A stretch of DNA of 64,000 nucleotides from CAWAND01 sp963783335 (GTDB lineage: Bacteria > Chloroflexota > Anaerolineae > Anaerolineales > E44-bin32), in assembly GCA_963783335.1 (NCBI GenBank), contig CAWAND010000004.1:186001-250000 (forward strand). Direction: 5' to 3'. How positions within the stretch are numbered: position 1 is the stretch's first letter; every line of letters begins with the position of its first letter. The position numbers were made by a program, and so were the translations under genes. The notes below the pieces were generated by a model, which did not search any database, was not told where the DNA came from, and saw only the letters and a program-made list of their open reading frames with translations. Below are positions 45,005-53,293 of the stretch, piece after piece.

Positions 45005-45172
45005 CTATGTGCAATCCGCCCCAGTCAACCGGGCCAACTCCCGCCGGGCCATCCAGCGGAGAGCTCTCGCATCGAGCCGCTTGGCCCGGTCAGCCAAACC
45101 CTGAAGGTCGACATCTTGTCCATTCGCATATCGTCGCAGCGCGCTTCCGGGCCGTTGACCGATCTGGCGCAA
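45005..45172 (-). CDS. Possible small basic protein in the hisS upstream spacer
   Basis: A 55-codon frame with a TTG start encodes a basic, helix-prone tail (LADRAKRLDARALRWMARR). There is no clear ribosome-binding site and it may be a remnant. The remainder of the 44908-45254 spacer holds the hisS -10 box and nothing else I can support. Confidence 0.2.
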   Translation of the reverse strand: MRQIGQRPGSALRRYANGQDVDLQGLADRAKRLDARALRWMARRELARLTGADCT

Positions 45173-45193
45173 AGGCTACGATTGCGCGCATGC

Positions 45194-45199
45194 TATAAT
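45194..45199 (+). promoter_or_regulatory. Extended -10 box of hisS
   Basis: TATAAT with TG one base upstream (TGCTATAAT) lies about 56 nt before the ATG. No T-box or long structured leader is seen. Confidence 0.5.
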
Positions 45200-45254
45200 C
45201 GGGCGCCGAACAGCAGAACACCGTCACAGCCTTCCCATTCTTCCTCGAGGGACC

Positions 45255-46520
45255 ATGCCCGATATTCAAGCCGTCAAAGGCACCCGAGATTTCTATCCCA
45301 AAGAGATGGCCTTCCGAACCTGGCTCTATGACCGAATTCGCCAGGTTTCGACCAGCTACGGCTATCAAGAATACGACGCACCCTTCTTGGAGCGTCTTGA
45401 ACTCTATGCCGCCAAGTCTGGCGAAGAGCTTGTCAAGGAGCAGTCATTTGTCTTCCCCGACCGGAGCGGCGACATGCTTACCCTCCGCCCGGAGCTCACA
45501 CCCAGCCTGGCGCGCATGGTCGCGGCTCGCGTCAAGACGCTGCCTGCCCCCATTCGTTGGTGGTCCTTTGGACCGTGCTGGCGATACGAAAATCCCCAGA
45601 AGGGCCGCACGCGCGAGTTTTTCCAATGGAACATCGATCTGATAGGTCTGGACACGCCCGCCATCGATGCCGAACTTGCGGGCATTGCGGCGAGCTTCTT
45701 CGACCTTCTTGGGCTATCGCCCGATGACGTTCAGATCATGGTCAACAGCCGACTGCTGGTGGACCAGCAACTGACTGACTTGGGCGTGCCCCCCGAACGA
45801 CGCCCCGAGCTTTATCACCTGATCGACCGGCGGGATCGGATGACATCCGCCGCTTGGGATGCCTATGCGCAAGAAAATGGTGTGGACGGCGCCCTCCTTT
45901 CTGGCATCCACGACATGCTCGCCGATGAGGGCGCCTGGAAGAAATCCGAAGACCTCACGGCATTCTTCGAGGCGTCCAAGGCGATGGGAACGGACGGCTA
46001 TCTGCGCTTCGACCCGAGAATCATCCGCGGGCTGGACTATTACACAGGCATCGTCTTTGAAGCCCGGGATGTCAAAGGCGAACAGCGTGCTATCTTGGGC
46101 GGCGGGCGCTATGACAATTTGGTGGCCGATGTCGGCGGCGACTCCGTTCCGGCAACCGGATTCGCGATGGGCGATGTCGTCATCGAACTGGTTCTGGAGG
46201 CCGCCGGAGCCATGCCCAGCCTGAACCCTGCGCCTGCCCAAGTTCTGGTGACCAACTTCGACCCAGCTCTGGAAGCCAAGAGCCTGTCGCTGGCCAACGA
46301 ACTTCGCCAAGCAGGCTTCCGAGCCGAGTGGTATCCCGAGAGCGCCCGCATGGGCAAGCAGCTAAAATATGCCGACCGTTACGGCATCCCCTTGGTGGTC
46401 ATTCTCGGGCCCGAGGAAGACGCGGCTGGAACCATCACGCTCAAAGATATGCAGACCGGCGACCAGGCTACCTTCTCGCGCCAAGCCCTCAAGGACGAAA
46501 TCCAACGTCGCCTCGCCTGA
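45255..46520 (+). CDS. hisS: Histidyl-tRNA synthetase
   Basis: The 421-residue class II synthetase has motif 1 region GTRDFYPKEMAFRTWLYDRI, motif 2 FGPCWRYENPQKGRTREFFQ, the histidine-specific RGLDYYTGIVFEA and a C-terminal anticodon-binding domain (PAQVLVTNFD...LRQAGFRAEWY). It charges tRNA-His, whose gene lies about 0.9 kb downstream on the same strand. Confidence 0.97.
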   Translation: MPDIQAVKGTRDFYPKEMAFRTWLYDRIRQVSTSYGYQEYDAPFLERLELYAAKSGEELVKEQSFVFPDRSGDMLTLRPELTPSLARMVAARVKTLPAPIRWWSFGPCWRYENPQKGRTREFFQWNIDLIGLDTPAIDAELAGIAASFFDLLGLSPDDVQIMVNSRLLVDQQLTDLGVPPERRPELYHLIDRRDRMTSAAWDAYAQENGVDGALLSGIHDMLADEGAWKKSEDLTAFFEASKAMGTDGYLRFDPRIIRGLDYYTGIVFEARDVKGEQRAILGGGRYDNLVADVGGDSVPATGFAMGDVVIELVLEAAGAMPSLNPAPAQVLVTNFDPALEAKSLSLANELRQAGFRAEWYPESARMGKQLKYADRYGIPLVVILGPEEDAAGTITLKDMQTGDQATFSRQALKDEIQRRLA

Positions 46521-46729
46521 CCGCAGCAGGTGCAGGCAAGAGTCTAGGACTAATCCATCCCACCGGCCACCTCTCGGCCCCTCGCCCGGTCGGCAGGAGC
46601 TTGCAGCCATCTTCCGGGACCAGCGGGCCATCTCTTCATCTGTAACTAACAAGTCACAGGAGCGATTTCCAGAGTGAGGCCCGGCTCTTTTAGGACTTCC
46701 TGGCTCGTTGGACGTACTTGGGGGCTAAC

Positions 46730-46945
46730 ATGACCGACAACTGTTCAGAGGAGAAAGCAGCGCTCCGTGCGCTGCAATCGATGTACGATCAAAAGAGACA
46801 AGAGCTCGCCTCGACCGCTTCAGGGACGAAGAACACGCCTCGACGGATCCACATTCAAAAAGAACAAAGACAGATTAGAGAGGAGCTGTTGAGGGCCAAG
46901 GCGAAGCTGGAGGAATGCCTGGAGAAGACCCCTCGCGCGACCTAG
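46730..46945 (+). CDS. Small helical-hairpin protein with paired cysteines
   Basis: This 71-residue protein begins MTDNCSEEKAALRALQSMYD and ends with KAKLEECLEKTPRAT. Two amphipathic helices flank a short Pro-containing linker. One cysteine sits near each end, so the hairpin could be disulfide-linked or bind a metal. It resembles in layout the protein at 47924-48169. The evidence for coding is moderate because the ribosome-binding site is weak. Confidence 0.45.
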   Translation: MTDNCSEEKAALRALQSMYDQKRQELASTASGTKNTPRRIHIQKEQRQIREELLRAKAKLEECLEKTPRAT

Positions 46946-47136
46946 CATTTGGCCGTCCGCCGAGATGCGGCTATCTCCTGCATCTGCCAGCTAAGACGGC
47001 GGCACATCTCTGCACGACGGCCCAGCTCATTCGAATCACACCCTGGCTCATCTGACGGAAACACAAACGGACTGTCGCGGACAAGCCCGACGAGTCTGCC
47101 GAACACGTCGACTGTCCTTGTGAAATGCCTTGGAGT

Positions 47137-47316
47137 CTACCCCAGGACCCGGCCGGAGGTCTCAAGCGCCTTGCTGATGTCTCCCAGCTTCCCTCGGACA
47201 ACCAGGGCAGCATCTGGGCCTCTCGGCTTCTCATCGCCACTTGGGATTTTCTGGAAACACAGAAAGGCGTCTTGGACACGGGTTTCAAAGCGGATATGAA
47301 GCGTCAGATGGGTCAT
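47137..47316 (-). CDS. Possible small protein in the hisS-tRNA-His spacer
   Basis: A 59-codon frame has an ATG six bases after a predicted +1 from a TATGAT box (47334-47329 on the minus strand), in line with the short-leader promoters in this window. Its sequence (VQDAFLCFQKIPSGDE) is not recognised. The rest of the 46946-47431 spacer shows only the tRNA promoter. Confidence 0.28.
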   Translation of the reverse strand: MTHLTLHIRFETRVQDAFLCFQKIPSGDEKPRGPDAALVVRGKLGDISKALETSGRVLG

Positions 47317-47375
47317 TGGAAGACTTAGATCATACCCAATGTAGCCCGACCGCATAACGCCTTGGTCATGTGCTG

Positions 47376-47404
47376 TTGGCAGGTGAGCCACCGCATGTTA
47401 CAAT
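47376..47404 (+). promoter_or_regulatory. Promoter of tRNA-His
   Basis: TTGGCA, a 17-bp spacer and TACAAT (extended by TG) lie about 28 nt before the tRNA 5' end. Confidence 0.6.
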
Positions 47405-47431
47405 GGCCGGCGGTCGGCCAAACCGGCCCAT

Positions 47432-47504
47432 GGTGGCTGTAGCTCAATGGCAGAGCACTTGACTGTGGATCAAGGGGTTGCGGGTTCGAGCCCCGTCAGC
47501 CACC
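47432..47504 (+). tRNA. tRNA-His (GTG anticodon)
   Basis: The acceptor stem GTGGCTG/CAGCCAC is extended by G at position -1 opposite C73, the bacterial tRNA-His hallmark. The D arm (AGCTCAATGGCAGAGC), anticodon stem CTTGA/TCAAG with loop CTGTGGA, and T arm GGGTTCGAGCCCC are all intact. The CCA end is not encoded. Confidence 0.97.
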
Positions 47505-47547
47505 CCTCCTCTCACCCGAAACAGCGCCCGCCGTACCTTCTGTTCTC

Positions 47548-47567
47548 TTTGTGAAAATTCTCACGAG
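47548..47567. promoter_or_regulatory. Imperfect CRP-type palindrome upstream of the candidate RNA
   Basis: TTTGTGA-N6-TCACGAG matches the CRP-type operator with mismatches only in the outer right arm. It is centred about 48 nt before a predicted transcription start at 47606. Confidence 0.4.
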
Positions 47568-47571
47568 TGGC

Positions 47572-47599
47572 TTGATTCTTCGAGGCTTCCCCCTTAAAT
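47572..47599 (+). promoter_or_regulatory. Possible promoter of the hairpin RNA
   Basis: TTGATT, a 16-bp spacer and TTAAAT are plausible -35/-10 boxes placing +1 near 47606, three bases before the first hairpin. Confidence 0.35.
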
Positions 47600-47605
47600 G
47601 ACCGC

Positions 47606-47700
47606 CGCCCGTACCTTTGCCGGAGGGAGGAAGAGATAAGGTACGGACGGGCTGGTCTGGGTAATTCGGTTGTGATGGTGAGGCTTTACCCAGACTTAGG
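47606..47700 (+). ncRNA. Candidate structured RNA with two consecutive hairpins
   Basis: Two perfect inverted repeats follow each other: CCGTACCTT/AAGGTACGG (47609-47617 with 47638-47646) and GTCTGGGTAA/TTACCCAGAC (47655-47664 with 47686-47695), each with a 20-21 nt loop. The segment CCGTACCTT also recurs at 47531-47539. No open frame explains this conservation-like structure. It may be a small RNA, a leader of the small gene at 47924, or operator repeats. The rest of the 47505-47923 spacer is AT-richer and holds a TATAAT box at 47882-47887. Confidence 0.35.
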
Positions 47701-47923
47701 TTAGCACCCTTTGAACGAATTCGACCTTACACACACCTTTCAACCTTTCCGACTCCCCCCAAAACATGTTTTAATGGCCCTGCACCTTAACACGGGCAAC
47801 CTCCGCCCGTATTCCACTCTCGCCTTGGTCGCCGAACGGCGACCTTGTGCGTTAAATTCGTTGATCCCCGAGCTTGTCGCATATAATGATGCCTGTCCGC
47901 ACTATCCAATACGGGAGAAAGCG

Positions 47924-48169
47924 ATGCCCCAAGACAACTGCGCAGAATACCAGCTTGAGGTTGAGGCGGCCTTGGCTGAACTCAAGGCCATTCAAACCAG
48001 CAGCCAACCCGTGGCAGCTGCCGCCGGTGCGGTCCAGACCACCCCTATCCAGGGCGGCGACATGGGGAGCCGATTCTACGAATCCGTTGGGCGCATGGAG
48101 GCGGCCAAACGCCGCTACCGGGCAGCGGTCCGGGCACTCTCGGAGTGCCAGGGCAGGCACTCGGCCTAG
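47924..48169 (+). CDS. Small helical-hairpin protein
   Basis: This 81-residue protein has a start (ATG 47924) preceded by GGGAG, and a TATAAT box 37 nt upstream. It begins MPQDNCAEYQLEVEAALAEL and ends RRYRAAVRALSECQGRHSA, with an Ala/Gln/Pro linker between two helices. Layout and Cys positions resemble the 46730-46945 protein. It lies 36 nt upstream of the mevalonate decarboxylase gene and could be co-transcribed. Confidence 0.6.
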   Translation: MPQDNCAEYQLEVEAALAELKAIQTSSQPVAAAAGAVQTTPIQGGDMGSRFYESVGRMEAAKRRYRAAVRALSECQGRHSA

Positions 48170-48205
48170 ACGCCGACCACCTCATTTCTGCGGAACTTGA
48201 CCCCC

Positions 48206-49180
48206 ATGGCCTCGGCAACCGCCATCGCACACCCCAACATCGCCTTGATCAAATACTGGGGTGTGCGGGACGACGCCATCAATCTGCCGGCCTCCGGTTC
48301 GTTGTCGATAACGCTTGACGGGCTTGAAACCCGCACCAGGGTCACATTCGACAGCACCCTTCCCGCGGACACTCTCGAACTCGACGGACAGACAGCCAAG
48401 CCCCAAGCCACAGCCCGTGCTTCTGCCCATTTGGACCGCATCCGACACTTGGCAGGGTCCAATGTCCCCGCTCGGGTCGTCAGCCAGAACAGCTTTCCCA
48501 CCTCAGCCGGGATTGCTTCATCCGCATCCGGCTTCGCCGCGTTGACCGTGGCAGCCGCTGCCGCCCTGGGGCTCGATCTCTCGCCCAAAGAACTCTCCAT
48601 TCTCGCTCGCAAGGGCTCCGGTTCGGCGGCGCGCTCGATCTTTGGCGGCTTCGCGGAGTGGCACAAGGGGGAAGATGACCCCACGTCCTTTGCCGAGCAG
48701 ATCTGGCCACCCGATCACTGGGACCTGGTGGATTGGATTGCCGTCGTCGACCGCCATCCCAAGTTGACCGGATCCCATGAAGGGCACCGATTGGCGAGCA
48801 CGAGCCCGCTCCAAGAGACCCGCGTCGCCAGCGCTCCCGAGAGGCTGGACGAATGCCGGTCCGCCTTGATGGCACGGGATTTTCAACGTCTGGCGGCCGT
48901 CGTAGAACTGGACAGCCACATCATGCATGCCGTCATGATGACGTCCTTCCCCCCGCTGCTTTATTGGTCGGCTGGAAGCATCCAACTGATGAAGAAGGTC
49001 GCCGGATGGCGCGCCGAAGGGATCGATGTCTGCTACACGTTGGATGCTGGACCTACAGTACACTGCATCACCACTGCCGAACATGCATCCCAGGTAGAAG
49101 CGCTGCTTCAATCAGATGCAGACGTTCTCGAACTCTACCGCGGCGTTCCTGGTCCCCCAGCCCACTTGGTGGCCTCCTGA
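48206..49180 (+). CDS. mvaD: Diphosphomevalonate (or phosphomevalonate) decarboxylase
   Basis: This 324-residue GHMP-superfamily enzyme has HPNIALIKYWGVRDDAINLP, the ATP loop NSFPTSAGIASSASGFAAL, SGSAARSIFGGFAEWHKG with catalytic Arg, and the late YTLDAGPTVHCI. It decarboxylates (di)phosphomevalonate toward isopentenyl (di)phosphate. In some Chloroflexota the homologue prefers monophosphomevalonate and works with isopentenyl phosphate kinase, so the exact substrate is open. The ATG at 48206 is preferred over the TTG at 48197. No other mevalonate gene is adjacent. Confidence 0.9.
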   Translation: MASATAIAHPNIALIKYWGVRDDAINLPASGSLSITLDGLETRTRVTFDSTLPADTLELDGQTAKPQATARASAHLDRIRHLAGSNVPARVVSQNSFPTSAGIASSASGFAALTVAAAAALGLDLSPKELSILARKGSGSAARSIFGGFAEWHKGEDDPTSFAEQIWPPDHWDLVDWIAVVDRHPKLTGSHEGHRLASTSPLQETRVASAPERLDECRSALMARDFQRLAAVVELDSHIMHAVMMTSFPPLLYWSAGSIQLMKKVAGWRAEGIDVCYTLDAGPTVHCITTAEHASQVEALLQSDADVLELYRGVPGPPAHLVAS

Positions 49181-49203
49181 GATTTGCCAGGGCCTCTGAA
49201 TGA

Positions 49204-49209
49204 TATAAT
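49204..49209 (+). promoter_or_regulatory. Extended -10 box of rseP
   Basis: TATAAT with TG one base upstream lies about 49 nt before the TTG start of rseP. Confidence 0.5.
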
Positions 49210-49257
49210 CCTCGCGATTGACTGAGAATTTGAGATCTCGGAGCGAGGTGCGTTCGC

Positions 49258-50307
49258 TTGTTTGATTTTGTGTTGTTTGTCGTTGTGCTGGCCGTCCTGA
49301 TCTTCGGCCATGAACTCGGCCACTTCCTGGCCGCCAAGGCAACTGGTGTCAAGGTCGAGGAGTTCGGCCTGGGTTTCCCCCCGCGCCTGGCCACTTTGTT
49401 CAACTTCCACGGGACGCGATTTACGCTCAACGCTATCCCGCTGGGAGGCTTTGTCCGCCCAGCCGGGGAGGACGATCCGGACGTCCCGGGCGGTTTGGCA
49501 AGCGCGCCCAAGCGGGTCCGCACGATCGTTCTTCTGGCAGGACCGATTGCCAATATCCTGCTCGCCTTTTTGGCGTTCACGGCTGCCTACAAGTTCGCCG
49601 CCCCTGACCCGTCCAAGGTGATCGTCACCACAGTCGACCCGGGATCACCTGCGGCGCAGGCCGGCCTGCAGGCGGACGATCTGATCGTGGCAGCCGGAGG
49701 TCGAGCCGTGGATGGGTTTGACACGCTTCAAACCGTAGTCAACAATCATCTTGGTCAACCCATCAGCCTGACCCTTGATCGGAACGGCAAGACCGTAGAC
49801 GTCAGCCTCATACCCCGCGCCAATCCACCCGCCAACGAGGGTCCAATTGGCATCACGCTTGGCAACCCATCCAAACCTGAACCCCTCACAGATGCGGTCC
49901 GGCTTGGCTGGGATTCGACAGCCGCGCAAGTGGCCATGATTGTCCGACTTCCTGCCCGACTGATGGAAGGTCAGGTTCAGCCGTCTCAGGCTCGCGTGAG
50001 TGGACTCAAGGGCATGTACGACATGCTCGCTTGGGCTGGACGGATCGATCGAACCACCCAGCGTCCGTTCCTGACGCTTAACCTGATAGGCGTCATAAGC
50101 ATCGGGCTGGCCATCGCCAATCTGCTCCCCTTTCCCGCGTTGGACGGCGGCCGGTTGACGTTCGTCGCCTACGAAGCTGTTGCAGGCCGCAGAATCGCCC
50201 CCCGATACGAGGGGCTGGCCCACGCTATCGGATTCGCTGTCCTTCTCATCCTTATGCTCTATGTCAACTTCCAGGATTTCATCAATCCCATCGCACTTCC
50301 GCACTGA
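49258..50307 (+). CDS. rseP: Site-2 protease RseP (M50 intramembrane metalloprotease)
   Basis: The 349-residue protein starts at a TTG. It has HELGHFLAAKATGV (HExxH zinc motif in the first helix), a PDZ domain (TVDPGSPAAQAGLQADDLIVAAGG) and the third zinc ligand in NLLPFPALDGGRL. It cleaves membrane-spanning anti-sigma factors or signal peptide remnants. It is followed 14 nt later by the HEAT-repeat gene. Confidence 0.95.
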   Translation: MFDFVLFVVVLAVLIFGHELGHFLAAKATGVKVEEFGLGFPPRLATLFNFHGTRFTLNAIPLGGFVRPAGEDDPDVPGGLASAPKRVRTIVLLAGPIANILLAFLAFTAAYKFAAPDPSKVIVTTVDPGSPAAQAGLQADDLIVAAGGRAVDGFDTLQTVVNNHLGQPISLTLDRNGKTVDVSLIPRANPPANEGPIGITLGNPSKPEPLTDAVRLGWDSTAAQVAMIVRLPARLMEGQVQPSQARVSGLKGMYDMLAWAGRIDRTTQRPFLTLNLIGVISIGLAIANLLPFPALDGGRLTFVAYEAVAGRRIAPRYEGLAHAIGFAVLLILMLYVNFQDFINPIALPH

Positions 50308-50321
50308 GCCGAGCGCCTGCC

Positions 50322-51314
50322 ATGCCTGAAGACCTTCAGAAACTACTCGACTCGCTCATGGACGAAGATCAACCAGTTCCTTCGCTGGATCTGGCTCAGC
50401 TTTCAGATCTCACCAGCGCCCAGGCGGAAACCATCGACAAGCACTGGCACCATGCTCCTGCTTCGAACCGCCAGGCCGTCATGCGTCACTTGGGCAAACT
50501 CGCCGAAGATCACATCGAACTGGACTTTGAGATCGTCAACCGCATCGCTTTGGGCGACCCCGACCCGGACGTACGGCGCCAGGCGGTGGCGAACCTTTGG
50601 GAGTGCGAAGACCCCGACCTCGCCCGACAGTTCCTTCAGCTGACAAAAGATGACAGTGACGAAGCCGTGCGGGCTCGAGCCACTGAGGCCCTGGGCCGAT
50701 TTGTCTATCTGGGCGAGGTGGACAAGATTGACTCCGATCTGCTCAAATCGGTCGAGGACCATCTTCTGGCATTGGCGCAGACCGACAGCTCCGGCGAACT
50801 CGGACTGCGCGCCCTTGAATCTTTGGGATACTCGTCTCGCCCGGAAGTGAGCGGACTAATCGAAGCTGCTTACGCGTCATCCGACGAGGCGGTCAAGCGT
50901 GCCAGCGTGATGGCCATGGGCCGCTCAGCGCACGAACGATGGGTGTCGGCGGTGACCGACGAACTCCACAACCCCTCTCCCCTCATTCGAGAAGAAGCAG
51001 CGCGAGCAGCCGGAGAACTTGAAGCCCGCAGCGCCGTTGCATCTTTGATTGAGCTGCTGGATGACGCCAAATCCCCTGTGCGGAGAGCGGCGATTTGGTC
51101 GCTGGGTCTGATCGGCGGAAGCCGCGCCGAAAGAGCTCTTGTCGGTCTCCAGGCCAACGAGGCGTTCGAAGAGGATGCGGGCCTGATAGAGGATGCCTTG
51201 GACTATCTCAACTTTCTGGGCAGCACGCCCGACTTCTTGCTTATGGATCTTGACGGGCCAGATGACGAGGACGATGAAGAGAACTTGTCGGGCATCCTCC
51301 ACGGCGACGAATGA
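50322..51314 (+). CDS. HEAT-repeat protein
   Basis: The 330-residue acidic protein has repeated HEAT/PBS-lyase-type helical pairs (LGDPDPDVRRQAVANLWEC, DDSDEAVRARATEALGRFV, NPSPLIREEAARAAGELEA, DDAKSPVRRAAIWSLGLIG) and a very acidic C-terminus (DGPDDEDDEENLSGILHGDE). HEAT arrays mediate protein binding. It is flanked by rseP upstream and overlaps the acylphosphatase start by ATGA. Its role is unknown. Confidence 0.85.
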   Translation: MPEDLQKLLDSLMDEDQPVPSLDLAQLSDLTSAQAETIDKHWHHAPASNRQAVMRHLGKLAEDHIELDFEIVNRIALGDPDPDVRRQAVANLWECEDPDLARQFLQLTKDDSDEAVRARATEALGRFVYLGEVDKIDSDLLKSVEDHLLALAQTDSSGELGLRALESLGYSSRPEVSGLIEAAYASSDEAVKRASVMAMGRSAHERWVSAVTDELHNPSPLIREEAARAAGELEARSAVASLIELLDDAKSPVRRAAIWSLGLIGGSRAERALVGLQANEAFEEDAGLIEDALDYLNFLGSTPDFLLMDLDGPDDEDDEENLSGILHGDE

Positions 51315-51649
51315 CGACCTCGTCAAAGAGCGCTAGCGCTAACCCCGAGCCCGCCTCTTCGAAGTCACAGCGCCTCCATCTCTTCATATCCGGCAGGGTC
51401 AAGCGGGTTCATTTCCGTCTGTTCGTGAAAAGCCAGGCCGAATCGCTGGGACTTGTCGGCTGGGTTCGGAATCGCCACAACGACCAAGTCGAAGTCCTGG
51501 CGGAGGGCCCGAGATCCAGCCTGGATCGACTCCACATGGCGGTCAAGCAGGGCCCACCGGAGGCCGAGGTCCAATCTGTAGAAGCTCGTTGGAGTGAGCC
51601 TCGAGGCAAGCTTCGTAGATTCCGGATTCGGTGGATCGGCTTCTTGTAG
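51311..51649 (+). CDS. Acylphosphatase-like protein with altered phosphate loop
   Basis: The 112-residue protein is an acylphosphatase fold (FISGRVKRVHFRLFVKSQAE, GLVGWVRNRHNDQVEVLAEG) with a disordered 20-residue N-terminal extension. The catalytic Arg (HFR) and Asn (VRN) are kept. The usual loop GxVQGVGFR reads GRVKRVHFR, with both later glycines replaced. Activity on acyl phosphates is therefore uncertain. It overlaps the HEAT gene. Confidence 0.8.
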   Translation: MTTSSKSASANPEPASSKSQRLHLFISGRVKRVHFRLFVKSQAESLGLVGWVRNRHNDQVEVLAEGPRSSLDRLHMAVKQGPPEAEVQSVEARWSEPRGKLRRFRIRWIGFL

Positions 51650-51658
51650 AGGGACGTG

Positions 51659-53290
51659 TTAGAAGTCGCGCTGTCCGAAGGAATTGGCGGCGCTGAGATG
51701 GGGATTTTCGGTGTGCCGCGCCCGAGAGCCAGCCTGCACAGCCGTAAGATCGTAGCAGAATGCGGCGCCCAAGTTGCGCTCATTCCGAAGACGTCGAACC
51801 AGGGCCGTGAGAGAGCGAGTCCTGGAAACGGGATCGACCCCGTCGTACTCCCGATCATCCAGGCTGAGGAACAGCAGCTTGTCGGGGAAAGCTGCGCCAT
51901 AGTTGGCCAGAAGCCTGGTCAACCTCTTCTCCCAGTCAGGCGCGGGCGGAGCCCCGTAGAAGCTGACGCCAATCCAATCTGAAGCATTCACAGCGGCCTG
52001 CGCGTCAGCCAAGAACCGGTTGGCGTCACCTCTCCAGCTGACAACATCTCCGCCCGGTGCCAGGCCAGGGAAACCGAATCGCACCTGAGACTCAATGCCT
52101 CTCAGCCGAGCCAAGACAGCCTCAAACCAGTCACCGAATTCGTAGCCTGAACGCCAGGCCCTTCCCCACCCGGAGGGCTGCAGGTTCGGCTGATTCGTAA
52201 CTTCGAAATAGTTAACTCCCGCTGCGGCCATACGCTTCAGGTTTTGGGAGACTTCCGAAACAAAGTCAGCGGGTGAAACCGGCCCGACGGAGAGATCGGC
52301 AGTTAGCCGAGCCACCAGCAGCATACCCGGCCGAATCTGCCGAAGCAGGGCAACGTTTTCCGCGGATTCGCCCGCTTCAAATTGCACAGCTTCAAGGTCG
52401 GCGGCTCGGACCAACTCCAGATCCTGCGCAGTGAGATCAGCATCTTCCCGGGTCCGCCCGCCGATCAGACAACGTCCTGCCGGCCAGGTCAACGAGGGGA
52501 GACTCTTTTTGCGGGTTCGATCGGGCCAGACCATGAAGGGCGTGGGGTCCAGCACGTCCTTCGGGTACTTGGTTTCCTTGCGCGCCGTTGCACCATCTCG
52601 TTCGAGTGTCAGGTGCAAATGGGCGGCCGTAGACGCGCCCGTGGAATTGGCTTTTCCGAGCACCTGTCCGGCATCGACAGACTGACCCACACTTACCATT
52701 GCCCGTGCCAAGTGCCCATACACGGTCCTGTAGCCGTCCTTGTGCCGCACACGCACGTGGATGCCGTAGGGATGGTCCTTTGGATTGGTGTGCACTTCAT
52801 AAACAGTACCGCTTGCGCAGCAATAGACATTGGTGTTGGTCAGCGCACGGATGTCCAGGCCCTCATGCCCGGGCATCCCGAACCGTTTGTAGATCTGCGG
52901 ATTGGCGCCGAAAGCCTGGGTAATCACGGGATAGTCCGTTGGCCACAGCATGTAGAACGGCTTCTGTTTCTGTCCGTACCGGTCGTCATCATCCATGCGC
53001 TTCGCGAGGGCAGCCTTCATCTCTTTCGATGATTTGGCGGCAATCGGATCAAGACGGACGCCGGGGGCCGCTTCTTGGAGCCAAGCCTCGAGGTTGTCAT
53101 GAGCCGGGAAGAGGCCCGCACCAGACGGAAATGTGATCACCTGGCTGGGCGCCATGTAACCAATCGCTGATTGAGGGTCGTCGGTCAGATTGGCGCCGAA
53201 CTCAACCACATACTTGGAACAGGCGCGCACCCACTTCCAGTAGTTCTTCTTCGGCAGAAGGATGACTTGATAGTCCAGCAGGACGTTCAT
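51659..53290 (-). CDS. LytM/M23 peptidase-like protein fused to a TIM-barrel-like domain, no signal peptide
   Basis: The 543-residue protein has an M23 domain in the middle (GMPGHEGLDIRA with the first zinc His/Asp, and GASTAAHLHLTLERDG with HxH). This is followed by a roughly 240-residue region resembling a glycoside-hydrolase barrel (VNYFEVTNQPNLQ, DWIGVSFYGAPPAP). The N-terminus (MNVLLDYQVILLPKKNYW) is not a signal peptide, unusual for a cell-wall endopeptidase. It ends 3 nt from radC and is on the same strand. Confidence 0.78.
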   Translation of the reverse strand: MNVLLDYQVILLPKKNYWKWVRACSKYVVEFGANLTDDPQSAIGYMAPSQVITFPSGAGLFPAHDNLEAWLQEAAPGVRLDPIAAKSSKEMKAALAKRMDDDDRYGQKQKPFYMLWPTDYPVITQAFGANPQIYKRFGMPGHEGLDIRALTNTNVYCCASGTVYEVHTNPKDHPYGIHVRVRHKDGYRTVYGHLARAMVSVGQSVDAGQVLGKANSTGASTAAHLHLTLERDGATARKETKYPKDVLDPTPFMVWPDRTRKKSLPSLTWPAGRCLIGGRTREDADLTAQDLELVRAADLEAVQFEAGESAENVALLRQIRPGMLLVARLTADLSVGPVSPADFVSEVSQNLKRMAAAGVNYFEVTNQPNLQPSGWGRAWRSGYEFGDWFEAVLARLRGIESQVRFGFPGLAPGGDVVSWRGDANRFLADAQAAVNASDWIGVSFYGAPPAPDWEKRLTRLLANYGAAFPDKLLFLSLDDREYDGVDPVSRTRSLTALVRRLRNERNLGAAFCYDLTAVQAGSRARHTENPHLSAANSFGQRDF

Positions 53291-53293
53291 AGC

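Noticed and set aside
44908..45254. T-box or riboswitch in the hisS leader
   Set aside because: No T-box sequence or terminator/antiterminator pair was found, and the -10 box leaves only a short leader.
44975..45331. 118-codon plus-strand frame overlapping the hisS start
   Set aside because: It overlaps the hisS promoter and conserved N-terminus, and has shadow-like composition.
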